Source: Solen grandis (lineage: Eukaryota > Mollusca > Bivalvia > Adapedonta > Solenidae). From it: a stretch of 64,000 bases of DNA. Shown here piece after piece: positions 18,000 through 30,699 of this stretch (position 1 is the stretch's first letter; every line of letters starts with the position of its first letter). The translations under genes were made by a program, and so were the position numbers. The DNA is taken from NCBI GenBank assembly GCA_021229015.1, contig CM037785.1, forward strand, positions 1,982,964-2,046,963, given 5' to 3'. The notes under the pieces are model-generated. The model saw only the letters and a program-made list of their open reading frames with translations, did not search any database and was not told where the DNA came from.

Positions 18000-20900
18000 A
18001 TTTACAAAAATAAAGATTTTAATAAATGGCTGAATGACAAAAAGAAGACATTCACCATTTCTGACCTTAATTGATAATAGCTTCCTTTTTTAGAACAGAA
18101 CTTGTAAATAAATAGGAGAATATCAACAAGTACGGGCGATTATATTACACTTTATGCACAGAATATAATGTCAAATTTGAAAATTGGTAAGGAAATGATA
18201 CACATTTTGCTGTATAAAAGAATTTGTGGGACTTAACCCAACAATCTTTATATTCTGCTATTCATTACCTTCCACAAATAGCAAACTTGTATTCAATTTT
18301 ATTTTAGAGTATGATACCGATCGTTAAGATTTTCACATACTATCAAGCATCTTCTTCTATGAATACTCATAAAATGTTGTATATCACATTAAATATGTTT
18401 ATCAGGCTGAACCTCACATATTTTTTTTATATATTTCCATACAATGTCCGCTGTAAAAACAAAATATACTCCAGGAATAACGGTACTGACTGTGCAAATT
18501 ATTATATATCGTCTAGCATATTTTTTTAAGCATTTGATAATGTGTATTCATTGTAGAGTAGAAATCAGCCTTAGGAATTATATGAGAAACTTATGGGATT
18601 GAGCCTCATAATTGTTATATATACAGCAATTAATAATTGTTTGAAATAGTGGAATATACCATTGTTTTTCTATTGTATGTAATAAAACATGTGAGATTTT
18701 CTAACACTTTTTGTACAGAATATAACATCAATTTAGAAAAATAGTAGGGAAAAGATACATATTTTATTGTATATAAAAATTTGTGGGACTGAACCCCACA
18801 ATCTTTATATACTGCCTTTCATTACCTTCCACAAAAAGCAAATGAAAATTTGAATTTCATTTTATTTCAGATAATGATGCTGATAGTTAAGATTTTCGCA
18901 TACTATTTAGCATCTTCTTCTTTGATTTCTCATGAGATGTTGTATAACACATTAAATATGAGATGTTAATCAGGCTAAACCTCACAATTGTTTACATGTT
19001 GCGATACAATGTCCGCTGTAAATACTAAAAATACTGTAGGAATAACGGTACTGAAAGTTAAAATTATTATATTTTGTCTTGCATCATTTTTTTAATTGTT
19101 AGATAATGTTTACATATATTCATTGTAGAGTATAAAAAGATGGGCCTAAGCATATATGTAAGAAAATTATGGGATTGAGCCTCATAATTGTTATATATAC
19201 AGCAATATTATTAATTATTTGATTAAGCGGAATATACCATTGGATATTGTTAAATATTTGAAAGAACGGACAATTATATTACACTTTATGCACAGAATAA
19301 AATGTCAAATTTAAAAAAAAAATACGGAAATGATACACATTTTACCGTACATAAGAATTTGTGGGACTGAACACCACGGTATTATTGTATATTAATAATT
19401 GTTTGAAATAGTGGAATATACCATTGGATTCTTTTGAATGTTAGAAAGTAGGGGCGATTTTCTTACAATTTGTGTACAGAAATAATGTCAATTTGAAAAT
19501 AAGAAGGGAATGATACATATTTAGAATTTGTGGGACTAAACCCCACAATCTTTATATACTGCTATGCATTACCTTCCACAAATATCAAATTAAAACGTGT
19601 AAATCAATTTTATATCAGAGAATGATACCGATCGTTAGGGTTTTCACATACTTTCAATCATCATCTTCTTTGAATACTTATGAAATGTTGTATATCGCAT
19701 TAATTATGAGATGTTTATCAGGCTGAACCTCACAATTTTTTATATATTGCCATACAATGTCCGCAGTAAATACTATATATACTGTAGAAAAAACGGTACT
19801 GACCTTTAAAATGTTGATATAATTTTTAGCATCATTTTTCTTTTAATTATTACATAATGTTTATTAATTTTAGAGTAGAAAATTATGGGCCTTAGAATAT
19901 ATATACAAAAATTAAGGGATTAAGCCTTATAATTGTTATATATACAGCAATTAATCACTATTATTGTTTGAAATAGTTGAATTTAGTATTGTATTACCTC
20001 TGAATGTTTGAAAGAAGGTGCGATTTTCTTACACTTTGTGTAGAGAATAGAACGTATGTTTTGGAAAAATACGGAAATGATACATATTTCACTGTATATA
20101 AGAATTTGTGGGTCTGATTTTCATTACCTTCAACAAAAAGAAATAAAACTTGTATTTCAAATTTATTTGATTAAATGATACCTATCGTTAAGATTTCACA
20201 TACTACCAAGCATCATCTTCTTTGATTACTCATAAAATGTTGTATATCATATTAAATATGATATGTTTATCAGGCTGAACCTCACAATATTTTACATATT
20301 GCGATACAATGTCCGCTGTAAATACTAAAATACTGTAGGAATAACGGTACTGATAGTTAAAATTGTCTTGCATCATTTTTTTAATTGTTAGATAATGTTT
20401 ACATATATTCATTGTAGAGAAGTAAAAGATTGGCCTAAGCATATATATACGAAAATTATGGGATTGAGCCTCATAATTGTTATATATACAGCAATAAATG
20501 ATAGTAAAAATAGAAATAGAAATATACCATTTTTTTCTTTCAATGTTAGAAAGTATGGGCGATTTTCTTACACTTTGCGTTAAGAATATAATATCAATTT
20601 TGAAAAATTGTTGTGAAATAATACATATTTTATTGTATATAAGATTTAGTCGGACATAACCCCACAATCTTTATATACATTTACTGCTATTCATTACCTT
20701 CCACATATAGCAAATAAAAATATGTATTTCAATTTTATTTTAGAGAATGATACCGATCGTAAGATTTTCACATACTATCAAACATCTTCTCCTATGAATG
20801 CTCATTACATGTTGTATATGACATTAAATATACGACTTCTATCTGCGTGAACCTCACAATTATTATATATTGCCATACAATATCCGCTGTAAATATTAAA

Positions 20901-21830
20901 TATACTGTTGAAAAAACTGTACTGACCGCAAAAAATCAATATATTTTCTAGAATATTTTTTGATCATAAGATAATGTTTATTCATTGAGGAGATGATCAT
21001 ATGCGTAAACATATATATAAGAATAATATGTTTTGAACCTGATAATTGTTACATACAGCAATATTAAAAATTATTGTTTGAAAAAGTGGAATATTACATT
21101 GTATTTCTTTTGAATGTTAGAAAAAAGGTTATTTTTTATATTATTTTTGATGAAAAACTGTAGTTAAATGATACATATTTTACTGTTTATAAGAATTTTT
21201 GGGACTGAACCCACAATCTTACACTGCTTTTCATTACCTTCCACAAATAGCAAATTAAAACTTGTATTTCAATTTTATTTGAGAGAATGATACCGATTGT
21301 TAAGATTTTCACATATTATCAAAAATCCTCTTCTTTGAATACTCATGAAATGAGCCTTAGCAATTATATAATAAATCTATGGGATTGAGCCTCATAATTG
21401 GTATATATAAAGCAATTAATAATTGTTTGAAGTAGTGGAATATACCATTGTTTTTCTATTGTATTTAAGAAAATAGGCGCGATTTTCATCCACATTTTGT
21501 ACCGAATATAACAGATTTTCTTTTAAATATTGTAGGGAAATGATACATATTTTATTGTATAGAAGAATTTGTTGGACTGAACCCCACAATCTTTATATAC
21601 TGCTATCCAAAACCTTCCACATAAAGCAAATTAAAACTTGTATTTCAATTTTATTTGAGAAAATGATACTGGTCGTAAGGATTTTTACATACTTTCAAGC
21701 ATCTTTTTATTTGAATACTTATGAAATGTTGTATCTCACATTAAATATGAGATTAGCTTTGAGTTTTATTAACAATCATGTGATACCATACTATCTGTAT
21801 TTAATATATTGTTTAATATGATATCCTGTA
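18000..21830. repeat. Dyad satellite array 2 (about 545-bp units, three dyads each)
   Basis: Units start at landmarks such as GAATATAATGTCA (18172, 18717, 19293, 20585). Each carries three imperfect palindromes: TTTGTGGGACTGAACCCCAC, AGGCTGAACCTCACAATT and TTATGGGATTGAGCCTCATA, followed by TTTATATA/TTATATAT. Dyad spacing is about 173-195 bp, the same as in array 1, and the second dyad is the reverse complement of array 1's GTGAGGTTCAGCC. The arrays are thus distant relatives in opposite register. Some units are truncated (near 19380-19480 and 20090-20160). ORFs in it, including 145 codons on minus at 20230-20667, are by-products. Confidence 0.8.
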
Positions 21831-21950
21831 TGTTGGTTTGACAGCATTATTGTGTCAATCTTTAATTTAAATTTTTGCCTTTAAATATGTTTAATTGATT
21901 CCTGATGTTGGTTTGACAGCATTATTGTGCCAATCTTTTAACCTTGATGC
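21831..21950 (+). repeat. Short tandem duplication TTGGTTTGACAGCATTATTG
   Basis: TTGGTTTGACAGCATTATTG, followed by TGYCAATCTTT, occurs at about 21833 and 21907, a two-copy repeat of about 74 bp at the edge of array 2. Confidence 0.6.
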
Positions 21951-21959
21951 AAACATGAT

Positions 21960-22125
21960 CCAAACGCTTGGTCGGTTGTAAGAATAATGTGACTGGTTGC
22001 TGTGCGGTATCATGACACATGTCTACGGCTTGATATCGCAGTACAGTATTTCTGCACTATATTTGTCTCATCTCACAATGATTGATACTGTCGATAGAAC
22101 ATCCAACAAACACAAATTATTAGAT
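21960..22125 (+). mobile_element. SINE family 1 fragment
   Basis: AATAATGTGACTGGTTGCTG, GCGGTATCATGACACATGTC, GTGCACTATATTTGTCTCA-like text and AACATCCAACAAACA match the body and tail of the SINE at 29045-29335. The tRNA head is missing. Confidence 0.65.
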
Positions 22126-22390
22126 GCAATATTCATTATTCTTTATACGCAGATGTTATTGTGTCAACTGTCACTTAAGGCATATATTGTCTATGGGGTA
22201 TATATATATTATAATATACGAAAAAAAAACCCACTATTTTTGCCCAATTACTGGTATAACTGCCTATGAGGTATATATTTAATGATAAATATACGCCCCA
22301 CAATTAAAATATAGACCACATTACCTGGTTTCAAATCGAAACCACATAACTCGGTTTTATACGGGAACCTCATAATTGAACCCTTCCCTG

Positions 22391-22620
22391 TATATATATA
22401 TATATATATATATTAATTAATTTATTTATTTATTTATTTATATATAGGCAAATATAAGTGACGACAAGCTTGTCGTCACTTATATTTACCTTTTCCATTC
22501 CCGTAGTGTGGAAAATCTTTCCGCAATATTCTATTTATATATATATACACATACATATATGTACATACATACATACATACATACAAACATATAAATACAT
22601 ACATATCTATGCACATATGT
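22391..22620. repeat. Simple repeats: (TA)n, (TTTA)n, (ACAT)n
   Basis: (TA)n at about 22391-22412, (TTTA)n at about 22419-22440, and ACATACAT-type repeats at 22550-22600, flanking the palindrome at 22450. Confidence 0.85.
22450..22487. repeat. Perfect 38-bp palindrome centred on AAGCTT
   Basis: Arms of 19 bp (AAATATAAGTGACGACAAG and its complement) meet at 22468/22469 with no spacer. It would form a cruciform or hairpin. Confidence 0.85.
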
Positions 22621-22689
22621 GCAGACGTACATCAAACTGGTATTCAATTATAAAACTAGTATAATATATTGATTACTTGTCAAATGATT

Positions 22690-24980
22690 TATACATATAT
22701 TGATAAATTTGTATTAATCAATTGACTTTCTGACATGAGAATTTCAGAAGAAAAAAAATTTCTCCACCAACACTTTAAACTATATTTATTCCGTAAATTA
22801 ACATACATTGGACATTCAAATAAAAATTGAAATTCGTTTGTATAGGATTGCTTAAATGACATGTTCCCATTTCAGAAAAAAATAAATTTTTCCACCAACA
22901 CTTTAAATATATTTCTTCAATCTTAGTTCTGATGACCAATTTTGAATAAAAATATCTTTTAAACGTTGTTTAAAGAGATTAAAAAATATATTCATGTTAC
23001 CAATATTTTGATATAACTATTAATACATCTTTAAATCAAGCGATTCTAAAACATTTCTAACTGTTTTAGCCCAAGAATTGCATTTCGGGTAACCGTCTAA
23101 ATCAAGTATCATCATATTGTACAAATTTGTAATATATTAACTATTATTTCTTTGTTGAATTTTTAACCAATATTTGATTACATTTTCAATACGATAACTC
23201 AGCAGATTTGTACGCCCTGCCTCTATATAAACAAAACTCCTAACAATTCTTCAAGAAATTTCAAATAAACTTTTTCGATTTTTAGAGCTTCATTAGTCCT
23301 CATATTTCATTCCCGTAATTCAAAATAGGAACAATTAGTTTATCAAGTAATTATAAATGATGTTGAAAATACAATTCCCAAATAGTTGAAATGTTTTACA
23401 ATTTCAATAATAGTTCCCAGATACATAAATTTCATATCCTTTTTATTTTGTCCACCTTTTTTAAATATATATATTCTTTTGGTTTTATTAACATAAACAC
23501 ACAGTTCCCATCTTTTTAACCTTTTTAAAAACATTTTCAATTCAATATCAACACCTTCAAAGTTATTAAAATAAAAAGCTCTTCAATCCCTAATAAACAA
23601 ATGCATTTCATAAATCGTGTTATTATAGTTTATATTGGATTTCACACTAGTATACATAGATTTTATCATATCTAGTATCTACCCTCTAACACCCAATTTC
23701 AGAAATTTATACCAAAATATATCTGACCATATTTAAAACCAAAACCTTAAGTAAAATCAACAAACGCAACAAACAGTTTCTTACCTTGATTTAAAAGTCG
23801 TATAATAAGACACGTGTTTACAAATATATTGTCAGCAGTGCTCATATGTTTTCAAAGTCCTGCTTATAATTCAACATATACCCTATAATTTTTGCCCATA
23901 CATTTAATTTACTATTTATTATCATACTAAAACGTTTACCAAGAGTACTAAGAAGTGTTATTCCCTTATAATTGCCAGGCTCATCAACATCGTCTTTTTA
24001 AATATTGGTAAAATAAAACCGTCACTCCACTCTTCTGGAAAATAACTAACGTTTAAAGTTTTTTTAAATAATGCATGAGGTACATCAAGAAAACAGTATT
24101 TTCATTACCATGTTAAAAAATTCATTCAAAGAGTAATCTAGACCTCCAGATCTTCCATTTTTTAAACTTTTAAATGCATTAATAATATGTTCATGTGAAT
24201 TTTCTATATTAAGTTCTTCAAGCATTATATTCAATTCTCCACTGAGGTACCTTTCATTGAAATATAAAACATCTTCATCTGCCTGGAAAAACACAGAGAT
24301 AGGGTCATTAACTGATTTAAAATCCTCCAAAAATTATTCATCTTTAAAATGTTGGACTTATTTTGCAATGCACTACCTTTTAACAGTTTCCAATAATATT
24401 TTGCATTTGACAACTATGCATTCTCTATTTTTTGTGTTTCATTTTTGTCAAAAATAAGCTTCTTTTTCCTAACAATCTTTTTATATAAACTGCGATTAGT
24501 CACCATATCTTTTTTTTTAAACCCTTAAATTTCATCATAAATTGATTAATATGTACTACATCTTTTAGTTTATTGTTAATATTTTCATGGTGTTAAGATT
24601 CAATATATTCTTTCTAGTTTTATTTTTTGTCATTTTGCCACCTGTAAACATATTGATTTTTTTCCATGTTTTGATCACGTCCTATTTCATCACATAACTT
24701 ATCTTACCGCCCCCACTGTCGTCCTAGCTTGTTTCATTACCATCAGTTTTTTCTTTCACACCTAATCCGATTTTCCCAATTCTATTTTTCGTGACTTATG
24801 TGTTTGATTTTAAAGAATTGACTGTTAGCTAAGTTCGTACATTTGGATTTATTTGGATTCCTTCCTCTATTCATGGTATATTTCTGTAATTTTTTATTTT
24901 TGTAACTCCACATATTGTCCCAGTCTGTGAGCCCTTTCGGTATACATGTTTCCGACATCCATATCAAGTTCATTTTTCAA
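22690..24980 (-). pseudogene. Decayed non-LTR retrotransposon (RT remnant)
   Basis: Minus-strand fragments in order: 24782-24973 (possible endonuclease-RT linker), 24231-24413 (NAKYYWKLLKG), 24085-24330 (pre-RT text with GELNIMLEELNIEN and IINAFKSLKNGRSGGLDYS), then 23343-23540 (LCVYVNKTKRIYIFKKGG and KHFNYLGIVFS, the RT thumb region). A further piece near 23050-23110 reads CNSWAKTVRNVLESL. Stops and frameshifts separate them, so the copy is dead. Motifs suit LINE clades of the I/Nimb/CR1 kind; I cannot choose. A duplicated block (TTTTCTCCACCAACACTTTAAA type) lies at about 22745-22785 and 22875-22910. Confidence 0.75.
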
Positions 24981-26200
24981 AAATCGACGCACTTATGTCT
25001 TCTCATTGTGTGATGGCTTCTAAGACAAATTGTAAATAATGATATTGTTTCTCATGTCTCTCGCACAATGGTAGCATATTACTCTCGACACAATTGCTTG
25101 CAAACCGCACATATTCTCCACTCTCTCCATCTTTCTGTCAGTCTGCTAATACTCTTTGTTTACATTGAATATATCCGCCATACACTGACTTACTTTATCT
25201 TCAACTTTGTTCATTTTTTCAAACATACAAATCATGTGTCATCTGTATTCATATTCGCAAAAGCTAAATTCTTTTAAGAAACAATACAATTGGCAATGTT
25301 GAGAAAATGATATGAATCTGTTCAGCTATCTCCTGTCAATAACTATATTATGCAGTATTCATTATCCACAATCTCATATATGGAGGTGTTTTTATTTTAT
25401 TTACGGTAATAAATGACTTAATATGAAGCTCTAACTTATATCCGTTCATTCGTTTATTTATATTATTTTATTTATTTATTAATTCAATATTTTACCCGGC
25501 ACAGCCTAATACATTAATCTATAAATCTCAAGATTTATATCTATATTATATATATAATATCATATAAACTCTTCATTATTACCTACTAGTTGATGAAGAT
25601 TTATCTTATCTAGTTTTAGTGTTATTTTTATTACTTTATGTGATATCGTGAAAAGGTAACAGGTAAGATCTTAGTGGTGGCGAAGAAATGGCAGTAATGT
25701 GCAAAGGTTCCTGTAGTATCTTGATATTTATTTGACATCGTGATTAATGAATTTTTCATGATATTACGTAAATATCATGAAAATCCTCAAAACTTTTACT
25801 AAATACTTGATTAAAATTTAATGAAACCTGGTGAATAAGTGGTGACAAGATTATGCCACCATAGTGTTTGATCAAAAAAAAAAAAAAAAAAAAAGTTAAG
25901 TCAATTTGCATTGCAGTATAAACCAAAACAATAACCCATATTAATCTAACTTTAAAATCAATTCTCAATAGCGAGAACCAGGTCACCAACTCCTGTAGGA
26001 GTTTTCAGATCAGAATCTAATACGTGATTCTATTGTCTTTTATTATATTTCGTCCTTTTTGTATATTTTTGAAAAAAAAATGGAACTAGTGTTTTCCAAG
26101 TTTGAGTTTCTATTTTCAGATTTGTCGAAATTAGCGGATTGCCTACCCTTTTCCACGCATCAACGAAATAATCAAACCATATGAATCATTTTCTGTAATA
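24981..26200. other. Intergenic, no gene seen
   Basis: AT-rich. A 22-base A run occurs at about 25874-25895. No domain or splice-bounded frame is seen. The assembly gap follows. Confidence 0.5.
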
Positions 26201-26300
26201 NNNNNNNNNNNNNNNNNNNNNNNNNNNNNNNNNNNNNNNNNNNNNNNNNNNNNNNNNNNNNNNNNNNNNNNNNNNNNNNNNNNNNNNNNNNNNNNNNNNN
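26201..26300. other. Assembly gap (100 N)
   Basis: Exactly 100 N, the conventional size for a gap of unknown length, so distances across it are unreliable. Confidence 0.99.
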
Positions 26301-26744
26301 TCAAATGTGGGAGTCCAAACATATTTCAATAATTGGTATGTGTTGTAACTCATAAATCCTGGCTATCGGCCATAACATGTAGAATTTGAAAAAAAAATTA
26401 AATTATTGCAAAATTTCTTCTCATAGGTACTAACATAAGAATTTGATGATTACTTTTATTTATATTGCTTCAAGTGTTACAAATGGTTTCAAGAGGCACT
26501 GCCTGGGCTTCAAACTGTATCTCTAAGTTTATTGATACTGTAATGTTCCAAGGCAGTTGTGAGAAACAATTAATGACAATAATTAACAATTTCTTGATCT
26601 TACAATCTATTGACTTTCTTTTATATTAGCTTTGCCTGTTCCAACATCAAAATAAAATTCTAATTAGAATGAACACTTAATGGTCTTTGGAACTAAAAGA
26701 AGATAATTATGTAAAATACATCATCCGAATATTACAACTTATGA

Positions 26745-27010
26745 ATGGGGCCTATTTGACCAAGTGGTTAAATATAGTTATAATTATAGTTTACTTTCAA
26801 CAGGTTTGAATCCCAGTCTGGTCATTTGGATTTTTCATGTGAGGAAGTCCTCCAGCTGGCTTAAAGTTATTTATAGGTCTCAGGTTTACCTCGGTGCCTT
26901 GAGCACTAAAATGAATGGGGTCTGTACCCTCCACTTGCAGTAGACCAGTTCACCAGAGGATTGGCAATATCTGGTATATTGGCTGATTTGAACCGACCAA
27001 TCAATGACTG
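26745..27010 (+). mobile_element. Degenerate SINE family 2 copy
   Basis: GACCAAGTGGTTAAA (A-box-like), CAGGTTTGAATCCC (B-box-like), then GTGAGGAAGTCCTCCAGCTG and GCCTTGAGCACTAAAATG match the body of the SINE at 37673-37890. Confidence 0.6.
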
Positions 27011-27243
27011 GGAAAAAATTTGAAGTGTATGTTTATTTCCCATTTAACACTGTGTGGAATTTTATACCAGTGTGTAGATTAGGTGTCCGATGATAAATGT
27101 AGGTTAAAGTCTCATTTCAGAGTGAAATGGTCTTTTAGTTGGATGTAACTATATACTGTCGCATAATGTTGAAGAGTGGAGTATGACATTGTGCCCTCCT
27201 TTTTCATTTTTGGATCATAGGTTTATCAATGTATGTAGAAGTG

Positions 27244-27426
27244 TTAACCCTTTCCCTCATAGAGGAAACCATGAAAAGACCTATGCGAACGCTGCTCCTC
27301 AGTGGTCTGGAAATGAGGATTTTGTAATTAAGTTTGGTAAGATTTAACTGTGGTTTTCTGCAGATCAGGCTTTATGTGGTACCTATTGAGTGCGTCAAAA
27401 TGAGTCTATATGAGGGAAAGGGTTAA
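27244..27426. mobile_element. piggyBac-like MITE (MITE-1), palindrome-less copy
   Basis: TTAA, then CCCTTTCCCTCATA; right end TATGAGGGAAAGGG, then TTAA. This copy lacks the central palindrome found in the other copies (GCGAACGCTGCTCCTC joins its flanks). TTAA targets and CCC...GGG ends suggest piggyBac mobilisation. Confidence 0.8.
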
Positions 27427-29044
27427 AGACACCTACATTATATTACATGATAGTGTGAAGGGTCTGTTTTCATTACCAGTACGTCAGGTTTGGAGAGCAA
27501 AAGAATGGAGATGTTGAGCTTGATGGGAGCTGCAACTGCTACCATGGCTCTGTAAGCTTTTGTTGGTTCACCTTCTCAGTGAAGAACTCTTCTTCCCTAG
27601 TGTGTCAGGTGTAAATGTTGGCAAAAACTTGCTGCCAATATCAACAATGGATACAAATGCTGCTGATTCACAGATTTACTCTAGCAAAATTCTAGATTAC
27701 ACACACAAAAGTAACTTCAGTATTTACCTCTCTGTAACTGCAATTAGTGCTCATATGCCACTTGGCAGGTACACCAATAGATACTGAGCTAATCTCACAG
27801 ATAAGTAAATCTAACAGGAGCACCTTTCCAAAGCTCAAAACAGACTGCCTTCTTGGAATGTCTTTTAATCATTTCTTAGATACATTATCAGGTTTAACTG
27901 GTATTATGTTGGAAGTTTCTGGGTGATGTAAGAGATCGAGAAGAAAAATCCATACAATTGGACTAACTTGATCAACTAAAGGATGTTACAATTTACTGTC
28001 TGGGTGGCACATGTCTTAATGTGTAGAACAGACATCCCAGCATGCTTAATTTTTCTTGGTCACATGATACACCTAAAGGTCTTGTTCTTTCAGCAAGGTC
28101 ACATGACTCCATTCTCTAGTAGAAACCTGATCATCTTTGGTAATGACGTTAATGGAACTCTGGGAGTTTCCATTATTAGATAAGTGATAGAAATAGCAGG
28201 TCCTGCCTTCTTTTCTGACATTTCAGGGTGGTTGGAAATAAGCATGCTTATCAACAGATACCAATATATACATTCCAAATGTCTTCATAAATACTGTGTT
28301 TTATGACAGTATTATTTCCAATGATAGAGAAACAGGCGGGCTGGATGTAATATGCACAATCTGTTCCTTAATGTCACCAGGAGCACATCAGTGTACCGGT
28401 AATCACATGATATAAAAAAATGTAGAGTAGTCAGTTGCAATATATATTATGCTTCATATTATCACAAAATATCAATATGAAAGTAGTATCAAATTAAAGA
28501 CCCCACCTTTTTGGTGTGGTATTGTATGTAATACAGTTTCAACACAATCTAATGTTATGTGGCTACAAGGTTTGAATCCCAAATATTTGTACAGAGTTAT
28601 AATGGAACAACATTGAGTATAACACCATAATTCCAAGCTAATATCATGCTGCATGATTAATTCAGTGGATATGAAGAGGATATGAAAGAACAAACGCCAG
28701 TCAAGGTGGTTACCAACTTCTTGAAACATCTTACAAAATAACTTAAAATGACTTAATAAATTCTGGCAATACATCACTTGCTTCATGTAAGGTCAAATCA
28801 ATTTTGTACCAATATATTTAAATCATTATAATTATCAGCAGCTTCATTTTTGATCAGTTGGTACTAACATATTGAAATTATTCATTGTTACAAAATTTCT
28901 CTTTCGTGCAATTATCAGACAAATTTCCTGCTGTCTAAGTCTAATAGAAATTATTATTTTGTAATGATCCATATGACCACTAGTGAAACAAACTGCAATC
29001 TGACAATATAATAATCAAATATTCTCTATTTCGCAAAATCATTA
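27427..29044. other. Intergenic, no confident gene
   Basis: ORFs at 27560-27787 (+) and 28472-28786 (-) have no recognisable domain or paired splice sites. The rest is AT-rich. Confidence 0.4.
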
Positions 29045-29335
29045 CCGACCCCAGTGGCCAAGTGGTTGGAACATTGACCTCAGGAGTGGAATTTGTGGGT
29101 TCGACCCCAGGCAGCTACATACAAAATTCATGAAAAAAATGGTACTGGTATAGCTCATTTGCTTGGCACTCAGCATTTAAGGGTAGTTCCAGGACTGGTT
29201 GGCCCGGTGTCAGGATAATGTGACTGGTTGGTGTATCATGCCACATGTCTATGGGGTGATACTGCAGTGTGGCAGCACTATATCTGTCTCAAGTTGACAA
29301 TCATAGAAAGTTAAGCCCAATAAACAAAATCAATA
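29045..29335 (+). mobile_element. SINE family 1 copy, near full length
   Basis: Head CCAGTGGCCAAGTGGTTGG (A box) and GGGTTCGACCCCAG (B box), body GCTTGGCACTCAGCATTTAA and GTCAGGATAATGTGACTGG, tail TTAAGCCCAATAAACAAA. Same family as 13884-14178. Confidence 0.85.
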
Positions 29336-29933
29336 GCTAGAGATTCTGAAAAAATCAGAGCTCCAACCCTGTACCTTCAGGCTTATAGTCAGATGCTGTT
29401 AACAAGATCAGTTGGAGACAACTGATTATATTCCCCTTTTCTTTTGCACACTCTTTATCCATAGTAAAGGTACATGCAGATTCTTCAATTTTATAACCAC
29501 ATTTATAACATATGAATCATCATAATGATCACCTCCTGTAGGAGATAAACACATCATACATTTCAATCTAACCTTTTGTTAAAAAGGCATAACTAACCAA
29601 GAAATTTCAGTGTAGTCCTCATTAGAAAAGATTGCACTCAAACATTCCCAATAAACAAAACACTAATTTACAGAAAATAGGTCTAGCATCGTAAAACTCT
29701 CTTTTGTTGTTGTTTGATAAAACTCTGTATCTTTGATCTCTGTTTTATACAAACATCTTTTAGCAAAGGCTAACCTTCCATAGTACATAAAACAGCCTTG
29801 TTGTTCCTTTGTGGATTTTGAGACTACGTCAGAAATGGATTACACCACCCTTAACCAACCCACTACATGGTATATTTGCCAAGAGTTTTTCCTGGCATCT
29901 GGTTTAAACTCAGGATATATATTTGCCCCTTCT

Positions 29934-30170
29934 TTAACCCTTTCCCTCATATAGACTCATTTTGACGCACTCAATAGGTACCACATAAAGCCTGATCTGC
30001 AGAAAACCACAGTTAAACCTTACCAAATTTAATTACAAAATCCTCATTTCCAGACCACTGAGGAGCAGCGAACAGCATAAAACCTGATCAGCCTGCAAGT
30101 AAAGGCTGATCTGGTTTTATGCTGTTCGCATAGGTCTTTTCATGGTTTCCTCTATGAGGGAAAGGGTTAA
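29934..30170. mobile_element. piggyBac-like MITE-1, full copy
   Basis: TTAA-CCCTTTCCCTCATA ... TATGAGGGAAAGGG-TTAA. It contains GAACAGCATAAAACCTGATC, then AGCCTGCAAGTAAAGGCTGA and the reverse arm, a palindrome of about 60 bp. Confidence 0.88.
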
Positions 30171-30251
30171 ACTTTAATCAGATATTAAAATCTGATCTGA
30201 TCATCACTAAGTTACGTATTCAAGTCTTGGACTCAGATTGAACCTATTATC

Positions 30252-30432
30252 TCCTTACCTCATAAATATTTATAGACAAATTTATGACTTGATGAATATT
30301 AATTCACTGAACTTTTCATGGTATAATAATGAAACTTTTTTCTTTGCCATGCAGACTGTGTAGAATCTAAGGATACAGAGGAGATCCTGATTATACAGCT
30401 AGGAGCTGTCTGATCAGTGTCTCCTCCATTTG
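30252..30432. repeat. MITE-2 family fragment
   Basis: CCTCATAAATATTTATAGAC, TTTGCCATGCAGACTGTGTA and GAGCTGTCTGATCAGTGTCT match the longer copy at 62535-62788. Confidence 0.6.
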
Positions 30433-30607
30433 CAAATGCTTCAAAAGGAATCTTTATATGGTATTAAAACAGCTCTAGTTGTTGTAGGTGTTCAATATGC
30501 ATGAGAATGTCTTTTCAAAAATGCATGAACCTTTTGTTGTTGCGTCTCAGCTGCTTTTCATTTCAATGTCATATATATATCTTGTATTTAGCCAAAATAT
30601 GCTGGAA

Positions 30608-30655
30608 TGATGATGATGATGATGATTATGATGATGATGATGATGATGGTGTTGG
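30608..30655. repeat. (GAT)n microsatellite
   Basis: ATGATGATGATGATTATGAT-type tract; it creates a spurious Asp-run ORF. Confidence 0.9.
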
Positions 30656-30699
30656 TAGCAATGATGAGGATAATTTTGATGACTTTAATTATGAAATTG

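Noticed and set aside
20230..20667. 145-codon minus-strand ORF in satellite array 2
   Set aside because: AT-rich, spans parts of diverged satellite units, and other units do not keep the frame.
27560..27787. 75-codon plus-strand ORF with balanced composition
   Set aside because: No recognised family. A possible acceptor/donor pair around 27719-27770 bounds only about 50 nt, so evidence is too thin.
28472..28786. 104-codon minus-strand ORF
   Set aside because: No domain, no signal and no splice context; likely chance.
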